From: Pseudanabaena sp.
GTDB taxonomy: Bacteria; Cyanobacteriota; Cyanobacteriia; Pseudanabaenales; Pseudanabaenaceae
Direction: 5' to 3'
DNA length: 64,000 nt
Assembly: GCA_003249015.1 (NCBI GenBank)
Contig: QBLS01000001.1
Location: forward strand, 62,001 to 126,000
This document shows, one piece after another, positions 8,787 to 16,079 of the stretch; positions within the stretch are counted from its first letter, which is position 1; the number at the start of each line of letters is the position of its first letter. A program made the position numbers and the translations under genes. The notes under the pieces are model-generated. The model did not search any database and was not told where the DNA came from. It saw only the letters and a program-made list of their open reading frames with translations.

Positions 8787-9833
8787 ATGAGCCCCAATCG
8801 TAATTTCCACGATCCTATTCGGGTTGGTGTCATTGGCATCGGTAATATGGGGCAGCATCATGCAAGGGTTCTCAGCTTGCTGAAAGATGCAGAATTAATA
8901 GGTGTTTCCGATGTAAGTGTGGAACGGGGTCGTGATACCGCCGCCAAACACCGAGTTTTGTATTTTGAAGATTATCGAGAGTTATTACCCCTAGTTGATG
9001 CCGTTTGCATTGCAGTGCCAACACGCCTACATTATGACGTGGGTACTACTTGCCTCAAAGCTGGTGTAAATGTACTGATCGAAAAGCCGATCGCCGCCAC
9101 CATTGAAGAAGCTGAGTCCTTAGTTAAAACTGCCACCGAACAAAACCAAATTCTGCAAGTTGGACATATTGAGAGATTTAATCCAGCCTTTCAAGAGTTA
9201 AGTAAGGTTTTAAAACATGAAACTATTTTGGCGATCGAAGCTGATCGCATGAGCCCTTACTCGCAAAGGGCTAACGATGTATCAGTTGTATTTGACCTGA
9301 TGATTCATGATATTGACTTGATTTTAGAGTTAGTACCCTCGGCGATCGTGCGGGTCTCGGCTCATGGTAATCGGGTTTCGCCAGAGTCCAGCTATCTTGA
9401 CTATGTAACGGCAACAATTGGCTTTGAGAATGGTGTGATTGCTACACTTACTGCCAGCAAAGTGACTCACCGCAAAAAGAGAAAAATCACTGCTCACTGC
9501 AAAAACTCCTTGACAGAATCTGACTTTCTCAATAACGAGATCTTAATTCATCGTCAAACTACTGCAAATTGGACAACTGATTATGGTCAGGTGCTGTATC
9601 GACAAGATGGCTTCATCGAGAAAGTACATACCAGCAATATCGAGCCACTCCATGCGGAACTAGAGCATTTTGTAGCTTGTGTGCGAGACAAGAAGCAACC
9701 CTCTGTCGGCGGCGATCAAGCTTTGAAAACATTGCGACTTGCGAGCTTAATTGAACAAACTGCCCTTGATGGTCAAGTATGGCGTAGTTGCGATTTGCAA
9801 TTGCGTGAGGTTGCTACCGCAGGAAGTTATTAA
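8787..9833 (+). CDS. Gfo/Idh/MocA-family NAD(P)-dependent oxidoreductase
   Basis: About 348 residues. The N-terminal Rossmann domain is clear (IRVGVIGIGNMGQHHARVL), followed by the family motif VLIEKPIAATIEEAE with the catalytic-type EKP lysine, and the C-terminal substrate domain with HDIDLILEL. Members act on sugars, inositols or biliverdin; nothing here identifies the substrate. The start is uncertain: ATG 8787 fits the family, while an in-frame GTG lies at 8778. It stands between two hairpins, so it is probably transcribed alone. Confidence 0.88.
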   Translation: MSPNRNFHDPIRVGVIGIGNMGQHHARVLSLLKDAELIGVSDVSVERGRDTAAKHRVLYFEDYRELLPLVDAVCIAVPTRLHYDVGTTCLKAGVNVLIEKPIAATIEEAESLVKTATEQNQILQVGHIERFNPAFQELSKVLKHETILAIEADRMSPYSQRANDVSVVFDLMIHDIDLILELVPSAIVRVSAHGNRVSPESSYLDYVTATIGFENGVIATLTASKVTHRKKRKITAHCKNSLTESDFLNNEILIHRQTTANWTTDYGQVLYRQDGFIEKVHTSNIEPLHAELEHFVACVRDKKQPSVGGDQALKTLRLASLIEQTALDGQVWRSCDLQLREVATAGSY

Positions 9834-9854
9834 AGCGCTTTGCGCTAAAACCCA

Positions 9855-9881
9855 TAATGGCGGCGCATCGCGCCGCCATTA
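9855..9881. repeat. GCGCCGCC-core palindrome
   Basis: 12-bp perfect arms TAATGGCGGCGC with an ATC loop, 20 bases after the oxidoreductase gene. The left flank holds GCGCTTTGCGCT and AACCCA, the same modules seen beside the palindromes at 3585 and 11758. Confidence 0.75.
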
Positions 9882-9915
9882 CTTTTTTGGGCTATGCAGC
9901 AACAGCCAATCAAAG

Positions 9916-9978
9916 AAACCAGAAGGAAGATTTAGAAAGTGTTGCGAATCGATACTTTCTAAATCTTCCTTCTGGTTT
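9916..9978. repeat. Perfect inverted repeat, 25-bp arms
   Basis: The arms begin AAACCAGAAGGAAGATTTAG and are exact complements around a 13-base loop containing GCGAATCGAT. Not followed by a T-run. Confidence 0.8.
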
Positions 9979-10046
9979 TAAGCGTATCGCACCGCCATTA
10001 TTCTTTTGGATCACCTGAAAGGATGATTGTAATGAGATAGAAATCC

Positions 10047-10095
10047 ATTAAAAGCAATAAAACCTAGTCTCTGACTAGGTTTTATTGCTTTTAAT
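10047..10095. repeat. Perfect inverted repeat, 23-bp arms
   Basis: The arms begin ATTAAAAGCAATAAAACCTA, with a TCT loop, and lie about 90 bases upstream of the secreted-protein gene at 10188. Followed by AAAAA, so it could terminate minus-strand transcription or be a leader structure. Confidence 0.75.
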
Positions 10096-10187
10096 AAAAA
10101 AGGAACCGTGGGAACAATCAAATTTTACTCCAGTCAAAGGAGACATCTATCGCAACAATCAGTCTAAAAAGATAGAAACATAAATCT

Positions 10188-10688
10188 ATGAAATCTCTAA
10201 TCAAAATCTCTTTAGGAATTGCGATCGCTACTTCAGTTGTAACCTCCTTCAGCGCGATCGCCTCAGCCGAAACCGTTCAACAGCCAAGAAGTTATGTAGG
10301 TGCTGGTATCTCCCTTCAGAGCTTTGCTACTAATCCTTCTGTCGTTGGTGCAAACCTAGCAGGTCGCTATAAATTTGACGGTGTTCCTATTTCGGCAAGA
10401 AGTTCTGTTCTATTTGGGAATAATGGAACTTCAGTTGTGCCAACTCTTTCCTATGATTTGCCAGTAGGCGATCGCACTAACCTCTACCTTGGAGCAGGTG
10501 CATCATTTAAGGTTGGTGGTAATAGCAGTTTAACTGGCAACCAGACTGCTTTTGCTCTTCAGCCAGGGGTAGAAGTTAGCTTGAACAGAAGGGTGTTGCT
10601 CTACAGCAATGCTGTGATTCCTTTTAATGGACAATCCAATGGTTCCGCAGGCACTTCAGTGCAGGCTGGCGTAGGTGTCCAGTTCTAA
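10188..10688 (+). CDS. Secreted outer-membrane beta-barrel-like protein of unknown function
   Basis: A 166-residue protein with a Sec signal peptide (MKSLIKISLGIAIATSVVTSFSAIASAET, cleavage likely after ASA, about 27). The mature part alternates polar and hydrophobic residues in short glycine-rich strands (YVGAGISLQ, NLAGRYKFD, NLYLGAGASFKVGG, VQAGVGVQF) and ends in a C-terminal Phe, as in porin-like barrels inserted by BamA. I do not recognise a specific family. It is preceded by an SD-like AGGAGA (10138-10143), although this is too far from the start to decide it. Confidence 0.7.
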   Translation: MKSLIKISLGIAIATSVVTSFSAIASAETVQQPRSYVGAGISLQSFATNPSVVGANLAGRYKFDGVPISARSSVLFGNNGTSVVPTLSYDLPVGDRTNLYLGAGASFKVGGNSSLTGNQTAFALQPGVEVSLNRRVLLYSNAVIPFNGQSNGSAGTSVQAGVGVQF

Positions 10689-10720
10689 TTAAAATGTGAG
10701 CCGCTTGCTATGCGGGCGGC

Positions 10721-11083
10721 TCAATCTCTGGCAGCCCAAAAATTACAGCCTTGGCAGGGTCCATCAGGATTAACTGCACAGCGCAGGATTTCAGAAACAG
10801 CGCTATATCGACAGTTGGCATCTCCAATTACCCATCGATTATTTACAAAGCTTCTTTCTAATTTTTCTGGCGATCGCTGAACATATACCAAAATACTAGT
10901 TAAGTTATAGCGTCCTCCTCGTAGTTGATAACGATGGCGACGTTCCAGAATGGTATACGTTTCACCTTCGACATCTATATAATTCCCTGGTTGAGGCATC
11001 CAATCTAGATTTATTTTTCCTAAGCATATTTCAGGGTGAGTAGTCCGAATCTCAGTCGGTATGGTCAAAGCTTCCATATTCAT
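10721..11083 (-). CDS. Conserved cyanobacterial protein, DUF6464-like
   Basis: 120 residues. A central segment with RHRYQLRGGRYNLTSILVYVQ and a C-terminal cysteine-rich stretch CRYSAVSEILRCAVNPDGPCQGCNFW with four cysteines that could bind a metal. I associate this pattern with the cyanobacterial DUF6464 family, but from memory only. No function is known to me. The gene ends 33 bases from the end of the convergent secreted-protein gene, without an obvious terminator between them. Confidence 0.7.
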   Translation of the reverse strand: MNMEALTIPTEIRTTHPEICLGKINLDWMPQPGNYIDVEGETYTILERRHRYQLRGGRYNLTSILVYVQRSPEKLERSFVNNRWVIGDANCRYSAVSEILRCAVNPDGPCQGCNFWAARD

Positions 11084-11172
11084 TTTTTATAAATGTTCTT
11101 TTATTTTAAACTCTAGACCCCTGAAATTTAAAAACTTCTCTGCACTATTCGCCACGATTTGTACATCTAGAG

Positions 11173-11231
11173 AATCACAGTAAAGTATTAAAAAACTCGC
11201 TTTGCGAGTTTTTTAATACTTTACTGTGATT
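11173..11231. repeat. Perfect inverted repeat, 28-bp arms
   Basis: The longest perfect hairpin seen: arms begin AATCACAGTAAAGTATTAAA and end in the core CTCGCtttGCGAG. A further CTAGA/TCTAG pair flanks it. It lies upstream (5' side) of the minus-strand gene ending at 11083. Confidence 0.82.
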
Positions 11232-11562
11232 AGTCTATCTAGAGCAGCAAACTTTTTTGCCATTGCTTTTACTCAAGTCTTTCTTCCTTTTTACCTCATT
11301 TTTCCTTTGCGTAAGGCTTAGAAGAATCATTGATGAATCAAAAGAAAACTGTCTCTACTCCATCGACTACTTTGTCCACATCCCAATCCCCCATCTCACC
11401 ATTTCCGCTTTTGCTGCCATCTAGGTAGCTAGGCATAAGAAACCTAGAACCAAAGGATATTCCGCTCGCCACTCGCTTCTTGGGTTTTGGTTTTGTCCTA
11501 ATACAAGTGACTACAACTATACTTAAAATCAAATCAACCAAGATTCATCATCAAACTAAACT

Positions 11563-11670
11563 ATAAATATCAAAAAACAACTCATTCAAGAAGTAGAAAG
11601 ATTCTCCGATGCAATCCTAGCCGAAGTCCTCGACTTTTTGCTATTTCTCAACCCATTAAGGATAAGATGA
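11563..11670 (+). pseudogene. Fragment resembling a DUF2281-type antitoxin N-terminus
   Basis: The frame reads KKQLIQEVERFSDAILAEVLDFL (in two pieces: KKQLIQEVERF and SDAILAEVLDFLLFL) and then stops. This matches the start of DUF2281-type small cyanobacterial antitoxins. There is no ATG, only an upstream stop at 11557, and no downstream toxin. It looks like a decayed remnant. Confidence 0.45.
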
Positions 11671-11757
11671 GTCGTTACAGCAAAATCGTTAATTACAATT
11701 TTAGATGCTGAATTAGAACTAGCTTGAATTACAGCGCTTTGCGCTTAGTTAGAACCC

Positions 11758-11806
11758 AAATAAACTTGAGGAAGCGGCGCGCCGCGCCGCTTCCTCAAGT
11801 TTATTT
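11758..11806. repeat. GCGCCGC-core palindrome (23-bp arms)
   Basis: Perfect arms beginning AAATAAACTTGAGGAAGCGG with a GCC loop. The left flank contains ACAGCGCTTTGCGCTTAG and AACCC. Lies downstream of the minus-strand COG0523 gene and may terminate it. Confidence 0.78.
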
Positions 11807-11926
11807 GTTCTACTCAAAGCCTCGATAGACTGTAATTTGATTAGACGTAGCTCAAAGTCATAAACACCATAGAGATCTAATTTTGTAGAAGCGCTTGCCT
11901 TTAAACACGAAAGCATTAGATTCTCC

Positions 11927-12892
11927 TCAATACATACAAGCAAGAAAATCAGCCTTTAGCTTGTCTGGATCAAGGTTTCGCCCGATAAATACTAATTCAT
12001 TTTGGCGTTGTTCATCTGGCTTCCATTGGCGATCGCGTGTGCCATCAAATAGCATGTGAACGACTTGAAACACAAAGCGTTCATCAATTCCCTTGATATT
12101 GAGAATACCTTTCATCCTAAAGATATCTGCTCCCTGTTCCCTTAGTAATTCACCAATCCAAGCATTGACCTTGGGTAAGTAGAGTTCCCCTGCTTCCACG
12201 ATCGCCACAGATTTTACTGTATCATCATGCTCGTGAGCATCTTCTCCTAAGAACTCAGGATCGATTTGCAAGGCGCGATCTAGCTCAAACGCACCAACGC
12301 CCAGAACTGCATCCATCTCAATCTCAGAATTTTGCGTGCGGTAAATTTTACACATCAAATTCATGGATTTAATGCGTTGTTCTAGTTCTAATAGTTCTAC
12401 TTCGCTGACCAAATCAGTTTTATTAAGCAGAATAATATCGGCAAAAGCAATCTGTTCCTGAGCTTCTTCTGCATCCCAATGTTGAGAGATGTGTTTAGCA
12501 TCAACAACTGTCACCACCGCATCTAGCTTGGTTTTGGCACTGACATCTTTATCGACAAAGAAGGTTTGAATTACGGGCGCAGGATCAGCCAGTCCTGTCG
12601 TTTCAATCACTAAATGCTCAAATTTATCGCGGCGGCGCATCAAGTTAGTGATAATCCGAATCAAGTCACCGCGCACAGTACAGCAAATACAGCCATTATT
12701 CATCTCAAAGATTTCTTCATCGGCATTGACCACCAATTTATGATCGATGCCCACCTCCCCAAACTCATTGACAATGACCGCAACTTTCTTGCCATGCTCA
12801 TGGGTGAGAATGCGATTAAGCAATGTGGTTTTGCCTGCGCCGAGATAGCCAGTGAGAACGGTAACAGGGATAGGAAAGGAGCTTGTACTCAT
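11927..12892 (-). CDS. COG0523 (CobW/ZigA-type) metal-chaperone GTPase, Zur-controlled
   Basis: A 321-residue G3E-family GTPase that is expected to deliver zinc to client proteins. Walker A is [15 protein letters not shown] (15-29), the metal-binding CXCC motif is [13 protein letters not shown] (Cys 68, 70, 71), the Walker B-like region is [12 protein letters not shown], and the guanine motif is NKTD. The C-terminal CobW_C domain follows a short HEHDD acidic/histidine patch. A Zur-type palindrome lies 29 bases upstream of the start, which favours a zinc role over cobalamin synthesis. No cobalt or cobalamin genes are nearby. Confidence 0.9.
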   Translation of the reverse strand: MSTSSFPIPVTVLTGYLGAGKTTLLNRILTHEHGKKVAVIVNEFGEVGIDHKLVVNADEEIFEMNNGCICCTVRGDLIRIITNLMRRRDKFEHLVIETTGLADPAPVIQTFFVDKDVSAKTKLDAVVTVVDAKHISQHWDAEEAQEQIAFADIILLNKTDLVSEVELLELEQRIKSMNLMCKIYRTQNSEIEMDAVLGVGAFELDRALQIDPEFLGEDAHEHDDTVKSVAIVEAGELYLPKVNAWIGELLREQGADIFRMKGILNIKGIDERFVFQVVHMLFDGTRDRQWKPDEQRQNELVFIGRNLDPDKLKADFLACMY

Positions 12893-12920
12893 AGAATTTT
12901 TAGCGCCTAGTGATTAATAA

Positions 12921-12935
12921 TGATTATCGTTATCA
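12921..12935 (-). promoter_or_regulatory. Zur-type operator
   Basis: TGATTATCGTTATCA, within AATGATTATCGTTATCAT, is a near-palindrome close to the cyanobacterial Zur consensus TGATAATNATTATCA. It sits 29 bases upstream of the COG0523 GTPase start, where it would overlap the promoter. Expected effect: derepression under zinc shortage. Confidence 0.72.
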
Positions 12936-13032
12936 TAGCGCTTTTCAAATTATATTGCTCTAAGAATTGACTGTGTGTCATATCGTTCATCGCTTCCCTC
13001 AGTTTCAAGTCTGCTCTTTGCACTGACTTAAA

Positions 13033-13089
13033 ATACAGAGAAAAGTTTGAAAGCACCGCTGAGCGGCGCTTTCAAACTTTTCTCTGTAT
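13033..13089. repeat. Long palindrome with GCGCCGCT-type core
   Basis: The arms begin ATACAGAGAAAAGTTTGAAA and pair over 28 positions with a single mismatch near CCGCTgAGCGG. It lies just downstream of the minus-strand membrane protein gene and may terminate it. Confidence 0.78.
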
Positions 13090-13119
13090 CCTCAAAGCCT
13101 CAATAGCCTGTAACTCTTA

Positions 13120-13458
13120 CTAACTTGTATGCACACCTAGAAGTACTGACTTGAAATCGCCATTGGCTTTGTAGGTCGAAAACAGTAAATAGGGACAGGC
13201 AAACATCGCCCCACCGAAGAAGTTCAAAAATCCGAATAGAAAACCTTTAGGGGTAAAGCCTTCTCGCCATGTAATCCAGATTGTCATGAGGGAAATATAG
13301 ATCAAAAGGTCTGTATTGAACTGCGATCGCCAGTCAAGTTTTAGCAAATCGCTGAAATAGATAGTTGTCCAATTAAAACCTAGCGTCACAATGACATAAA
13401 TTGACACTGTGAAAATGAGTACTGTAGAAACAGATAGAAAAGAGCGAAATAATGTCAT
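13120..13458 (-). CDS. Small membrane protein of unknown function
   Basis: 112 residues with three predicted membrane helices: about 8-30 (LSVSTVLIFTVSIYVIVTLGF), 48-64 (DLLIYISLMTIWITWRE) and 73-93 (FLFGFLNFFGGAMFACPYLLF). The arrangement recalls DUF2834-type proteins, but I am not sure. An ATG start with an upstream GGAG (rc of 13466-13475) supports the frame. No functional clue from neighbours. Confidence 0.7.
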   Translation of the reverse strand: MTLFRSFLSVSTVLIFTVSIYVIVTLGFNWTTIYFSDLLKLDWRSQFNTDLLIYISLMTIWITWREGFTPKGFLFGFLNFFGGAMFACPYLLFSTYKANGDFKSVLLGVHTS

Positions 13459-13516
13459 CTTGTTGCTACTCCTGTTAAACCAATAGAGGAAAACTTTCCA
13501 AGCAGCTCACCATAAT

Positions 13517-13573
13517 TAAAACCCTAGAAAGATGTTCCGCCCGCGTAGCGGGCGAAACATCTTCTGGTTTTAG
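13517..13573. repeat. CCGCCCGC-core palindrome, copy of a dispersed element
   Basis: Inverted repeat with arms AGAAAGATGTT...CGCCCGC and partners GCGGGCG...AACATCTTCT inside an AAAACC / GGTTTT frame. The right flank (to about 13592) reads, on the minus strand, AAGTAGCTAGGTATAAAAC, matching the left flank of the element at 40244. Confidence 0.75.
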
Positions 13574-13692
13574 TTTTATACCTAGCTACTTAGATATGAT
13601 TGCCATCATCATGCCAAAGGGAGATAATCAAAGCAATTACCTTACAGGTAATCAAAGTCATTTATTCTAGAGTTTTGTTCTGGGGTTTCGTC

Positions 13693-14520
13693 ATGCAGCA
13701 AAGGGTAATCGAACATAAACCAACCACCTTTGGCATATTACTGAAACAATGGCGCGATCGCCGCAGCCTTAGTCAGCTTGATCTTGCCCTGACCAGCCAA
13801 GTTTCTCAACGTCACATCAGCTTTTTAGAATCAGGACGAGCCAAACCTAGTCAGGAAATGGTGCTGCAATTGGCAACTGTTTTGGAAGTTCCACTCAGAC
13901 ACCAAAATCTGATGTTGAGTGCGGCTGGATTTGCGCCCATTCATGCGGAAACAGATCTATCGGCTCCTGAAATGACATCGATTAGTAAGGCGATCGCCTT
14001 TATGTTGCGTCAGCAAGAACCCTATCCTGCGATCGTAATCGATCGCTACTGGAACTTACTTTTAGCCAATCAAGGCGCAACGCGACTTCTGAACACCTTC
14101 ATTGATCCTGAGAAGTTGCAGAGCCGCTTCTGTATCGATGGAAAAGTTAACTTAATGAGAGTCACCTTTGACCCGCAAGGGCTACGTCCATTTATTGCTA
14201 ATTTGCAGGAGGTGGCGGTGCATTTACTTCAGCGTGTATATTGCGAAGCAGGCTCATCCATTGAAAGCGAACAGTCCACTTTGCTGTTCAATGAACTCCT
14301 TAGTTATCCCGAAGCTGCCGAGCTTTGGCACAATTCCATTCGTACCACTCACAATGATTTGATTTTGACAACGCACTTCCAGCATAATGAGCTAAATTTA
14401 CGATTTTTCTCGACGATCGCCACCCTAGGGACTCCCTACGACATCACTCTTCAGGAAATTAGAATTGAATGTCTTTTTCCAGCAGATGCTGAAACTGAGC
14501 AGAATTGGCATCGCATATAG
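13693..14520 (+). CDS. XRE-family helix-turn-helix regulator with MmyB-like ligand domain
   Basis: 275 residues from ATG 13693; an in-frame TTG at 13600 would add 31 residues that do not look like this family, so the shorter start is chosen. The N-terminus is a Cro/C1-type HTH (FGILLKQWRDRRSLSQLDLALTSQVSQRHISFLESGRAKPS). The rest is an MmyB-like domain with the typical YPAIVIDRYWNLLLANQGATRLL, QGLRPFIANLQEVAVHLLQRV and FFSTIATLGTPYDITLQEIRIECLFPAD motifs, a PAS-like fold thought to bind a fatty-acyl ligand. Such regulators usually control a neighbouring gene, but none is divergent here. Confidence 0.88.
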   Translation: MQQRVIEHKPTTFGILLKQWRDRRSLSQLDLALTSQVSQRHISFLESGRAKPSQEMVLQLATVLEVPLRHQNLMLSAAGFAPIHAETDLSAPEMTSISKAIAFMLRQQEPYPAIVIDRYWNLLLANQGATRLLNTFIDPEKLQSRFCIDGKVNLMRVTFDPQGLRPFIANLQEVAVHLLQRVYCEAGSSIESEQSTLLFNELLSYPEAAELWHNSIRTTHNDLILTTHFQHNELNLRFFSTIATLGTPYDITLQEIRIECLFPADAETEQNWHRI

Positions 14521-14562
14521 GGGCTTTAATCTTACCGTAGATAAACTCAACCCCCCTATATG

Positions 14563-15294
14563 TTAACCCTTCCCAAAGCCCTTGCTCTTGCCATAGCGCA
14601 CTGTCCGAAACTGCACGATATCCGTATTGGGACTGTAGATTGTATAGGTTGCTCTGTTGGGAGTGCCGCCGACATTGCCGACACCGATCGCAAGGCGATC
14701 GCTAGTATTAAAAGTCTCCAAAGCCTCTGCACCATCAAGGGTTAACACATGGGAATTGAGGGAACCATCCTTAATCTGATAGCGAAAGGTTTGCCCAGAA
14801 CGTCCGCAAAACAGGCGATTAGCATTACTACGAGCAATTCGATCTAAAAGCAGTAAAGGCGAACTTTCAGGCGTGAGTTCTTCAAACACACTTAAACTAC
14901 TGCCATGTACTAATAGACAATCAAATTCCATAAAGGCAAAATGGAGATTGCTAATCCATGACACGGTTTCTTTGGAAATACTGTCCCAAAGGGCTTTTAC
15001 CCCAGCCGCGCCATATTTCTCTACCAAAGGATTTGGCTCAAGATCGGGAACGAATCCATGCAGCATCATTACTTGCTCTTCCCACCAGCCTTTACAAACC
15101 TGCGGCACTAGTTCACCGATGCGGGGATTGCGAATCCTCTCTACGACCTTCTCACTAGCAGTAGTCGCATTAATCACATCACCAAGAATATAAAGTTCGG
15201 TAACTTTTGGAACTTGTCGCTTAATGTCTTCAAGCACTGCTTCGTAAGCCGCGAGATTAGCTTCGATACCGCTTAAAATTGCCCAATGTGACAT
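14563..15294 (-). CDS. Metallophosphoesterase-like protein with altered metal-site residues
   Basis: 243 residues. It has the length and outline of the calcineurin-like phosphoesterase family (LYILGDVINATT; DCLLVHGSS; RLFCGRSGQTFRYQ; IGVGNVGGTPNRATYTIY), but the first metal motif DxHGN reads SGIEANLAAYEAVL and the GHTH motif reads CGRSGQTF. It is therefore unlikely to be a normal metallophosphatase and may be a binding or regulatory protein. It starts with ATG directly after the in-frame TAG of the upstream gene; an SD-like GAGAGG is present inside the end of that gene, so translation is probably coupled. Confidence 0.75.
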   Translation of the reverse strand: MSHWAILSGIEANLAAYEAVLEDIKRQVPKVTELYILGDVINATTASEKVVERIRNPRIGELVPQVCKGWWEEQVMMLHGFVPDLEPNPLVEKYGAAGVKALWDSISKETVSWISNLHFAFMEFDCLLVHGSSLSVFEELTPESSPLLLLDRIARSNANRLFCGRSGQTFRYQIKDGSLNSHVLTLDGAEALETFNTSDRLAIGVGNVGGTPNRATYTIYSPNTDIVQFRTVRYGKSKGFGKG

Positions 15295-15879
15295 CTACAC
15301 ACCTCTCTCGCATAGGTGGGAAGCATCATCGGCACGTTCCGCAAATTCTAAACCCTTGGCTAAACGCCATGCAAAAATTGGTGGCAAACCTCTCTCAATG
15401 ATTGCGGCACAGGTTTTTTGATAGTCATATTCCACTTCGCGCAAGGTAACGCGATCGCTATCGGTGTCATAGATCACATAGGTAGCATTGGGGCGACCAT
15501 GACGCGGCTCGCCAACGGAGCCAACATTGACAATCCGTTTTAAGGGCGCATTAAATTCGCGCATTTCTGCTTCTGGAACCTCTGTACCAGTTCTCACTAA
15601 TAGGCGCAAATGACCTGCATCTAAGGTTCGCACATATGGCACATGGGTATGACCACAAAAGAGTATATCGGCTCCCGTCGAGAGAACTCGCTCTAGGGCA
15701 ATAAAGCCATCCAGTTCTGGCAAAAGATATTCATGCTGACTTTGCGGACTGCCATGCACAAAGGCGAGATTGTCATGCTTAATCACTTTCGGTAAAGCTG
15801 CTAGATATTCCTTAGCTTCAGGATAAATACGCTCATTTGTCCATTCATGGGCAAGCCGCCCGCGATTATCTAAAGACAT
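15295..15879 (-). CDS. Metallophosphoesterase, C-terminal part only
   Basis: 194 residues carrying the second half of a calcineurin-like phosphoesterase: LAFVHGSPQSQHEYLLPE, ADILFCGHTHVPYVRTL (the metal-binding GHTH) and IVNVGSVGEPRHGRPNATYVIYD. The usual N-terminal half with DxHGN, GDxxGYGP and GNHD is absent; the frame is open only to about 15930 and reads no such motifs, and I found none in the upstream 150 bases. The gene may be N-terminally truncated, or its product may need a partner. It is in the same frame as the next gene and separated from it by one TAG. Confidence 0.7.
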   Translation of the reverse strand: MSLDNRGRLAHEWTNERIYPEAKEYLAALPKVIKHDNLAFVHGSPQSQHEYLLPELDGFIALERVLSTGADILFCGHTHVPYVRTLDAGHLRLLVRTGTEVPEAEMREFNAPLKRIVNVGSVGEPRHGRPNATYVIYDTDSDRVTLREVEYDYQKTCAAIIERGLPPIFAWRLAKGLEFAERADDASHLCERGV

Positions 15880-16079
15880 TGAGGATATTGTGACTTTGTT
15901 AGATGGATGTGAAAAGTTAGCAGAGCATTAAGCTAGCTGTACCTCTGAAATTTGGTAATCCTAAGCATTCAAAGGTAGTTTATAGCCGAGGTGCTTTAGA
16001 TTAAAGCTAAGGAATTATTGGGTATGTGGATTTCACCCAATGAGGGAGCAAAATTCTGGTTGTCACTACTTACCGAACT

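Larger units (their letters stand above)
11084..11926. other. Repeat-rich region with a degraded gene fragment
   Basis: 843 bases without an intact gene. It holds a 28-bp-arm palindrome (11173-11231), a decayed copy of the AAGTAGCTAGGCATAA element (about 11425-11500), an antitoxin-like remnant (11563-11670) and a GCGCCGCC palindrome (11758-11806). The short minus-strand reading frame at 11338-11541 overlaps the decayed repeat and is not convincing. Confidence 0.6.

Noticed and set aside
11338-11541. Minus-strand 67-codon frame
   Set aside because: Runs through a decayed repeat element; composition unlike a gene.
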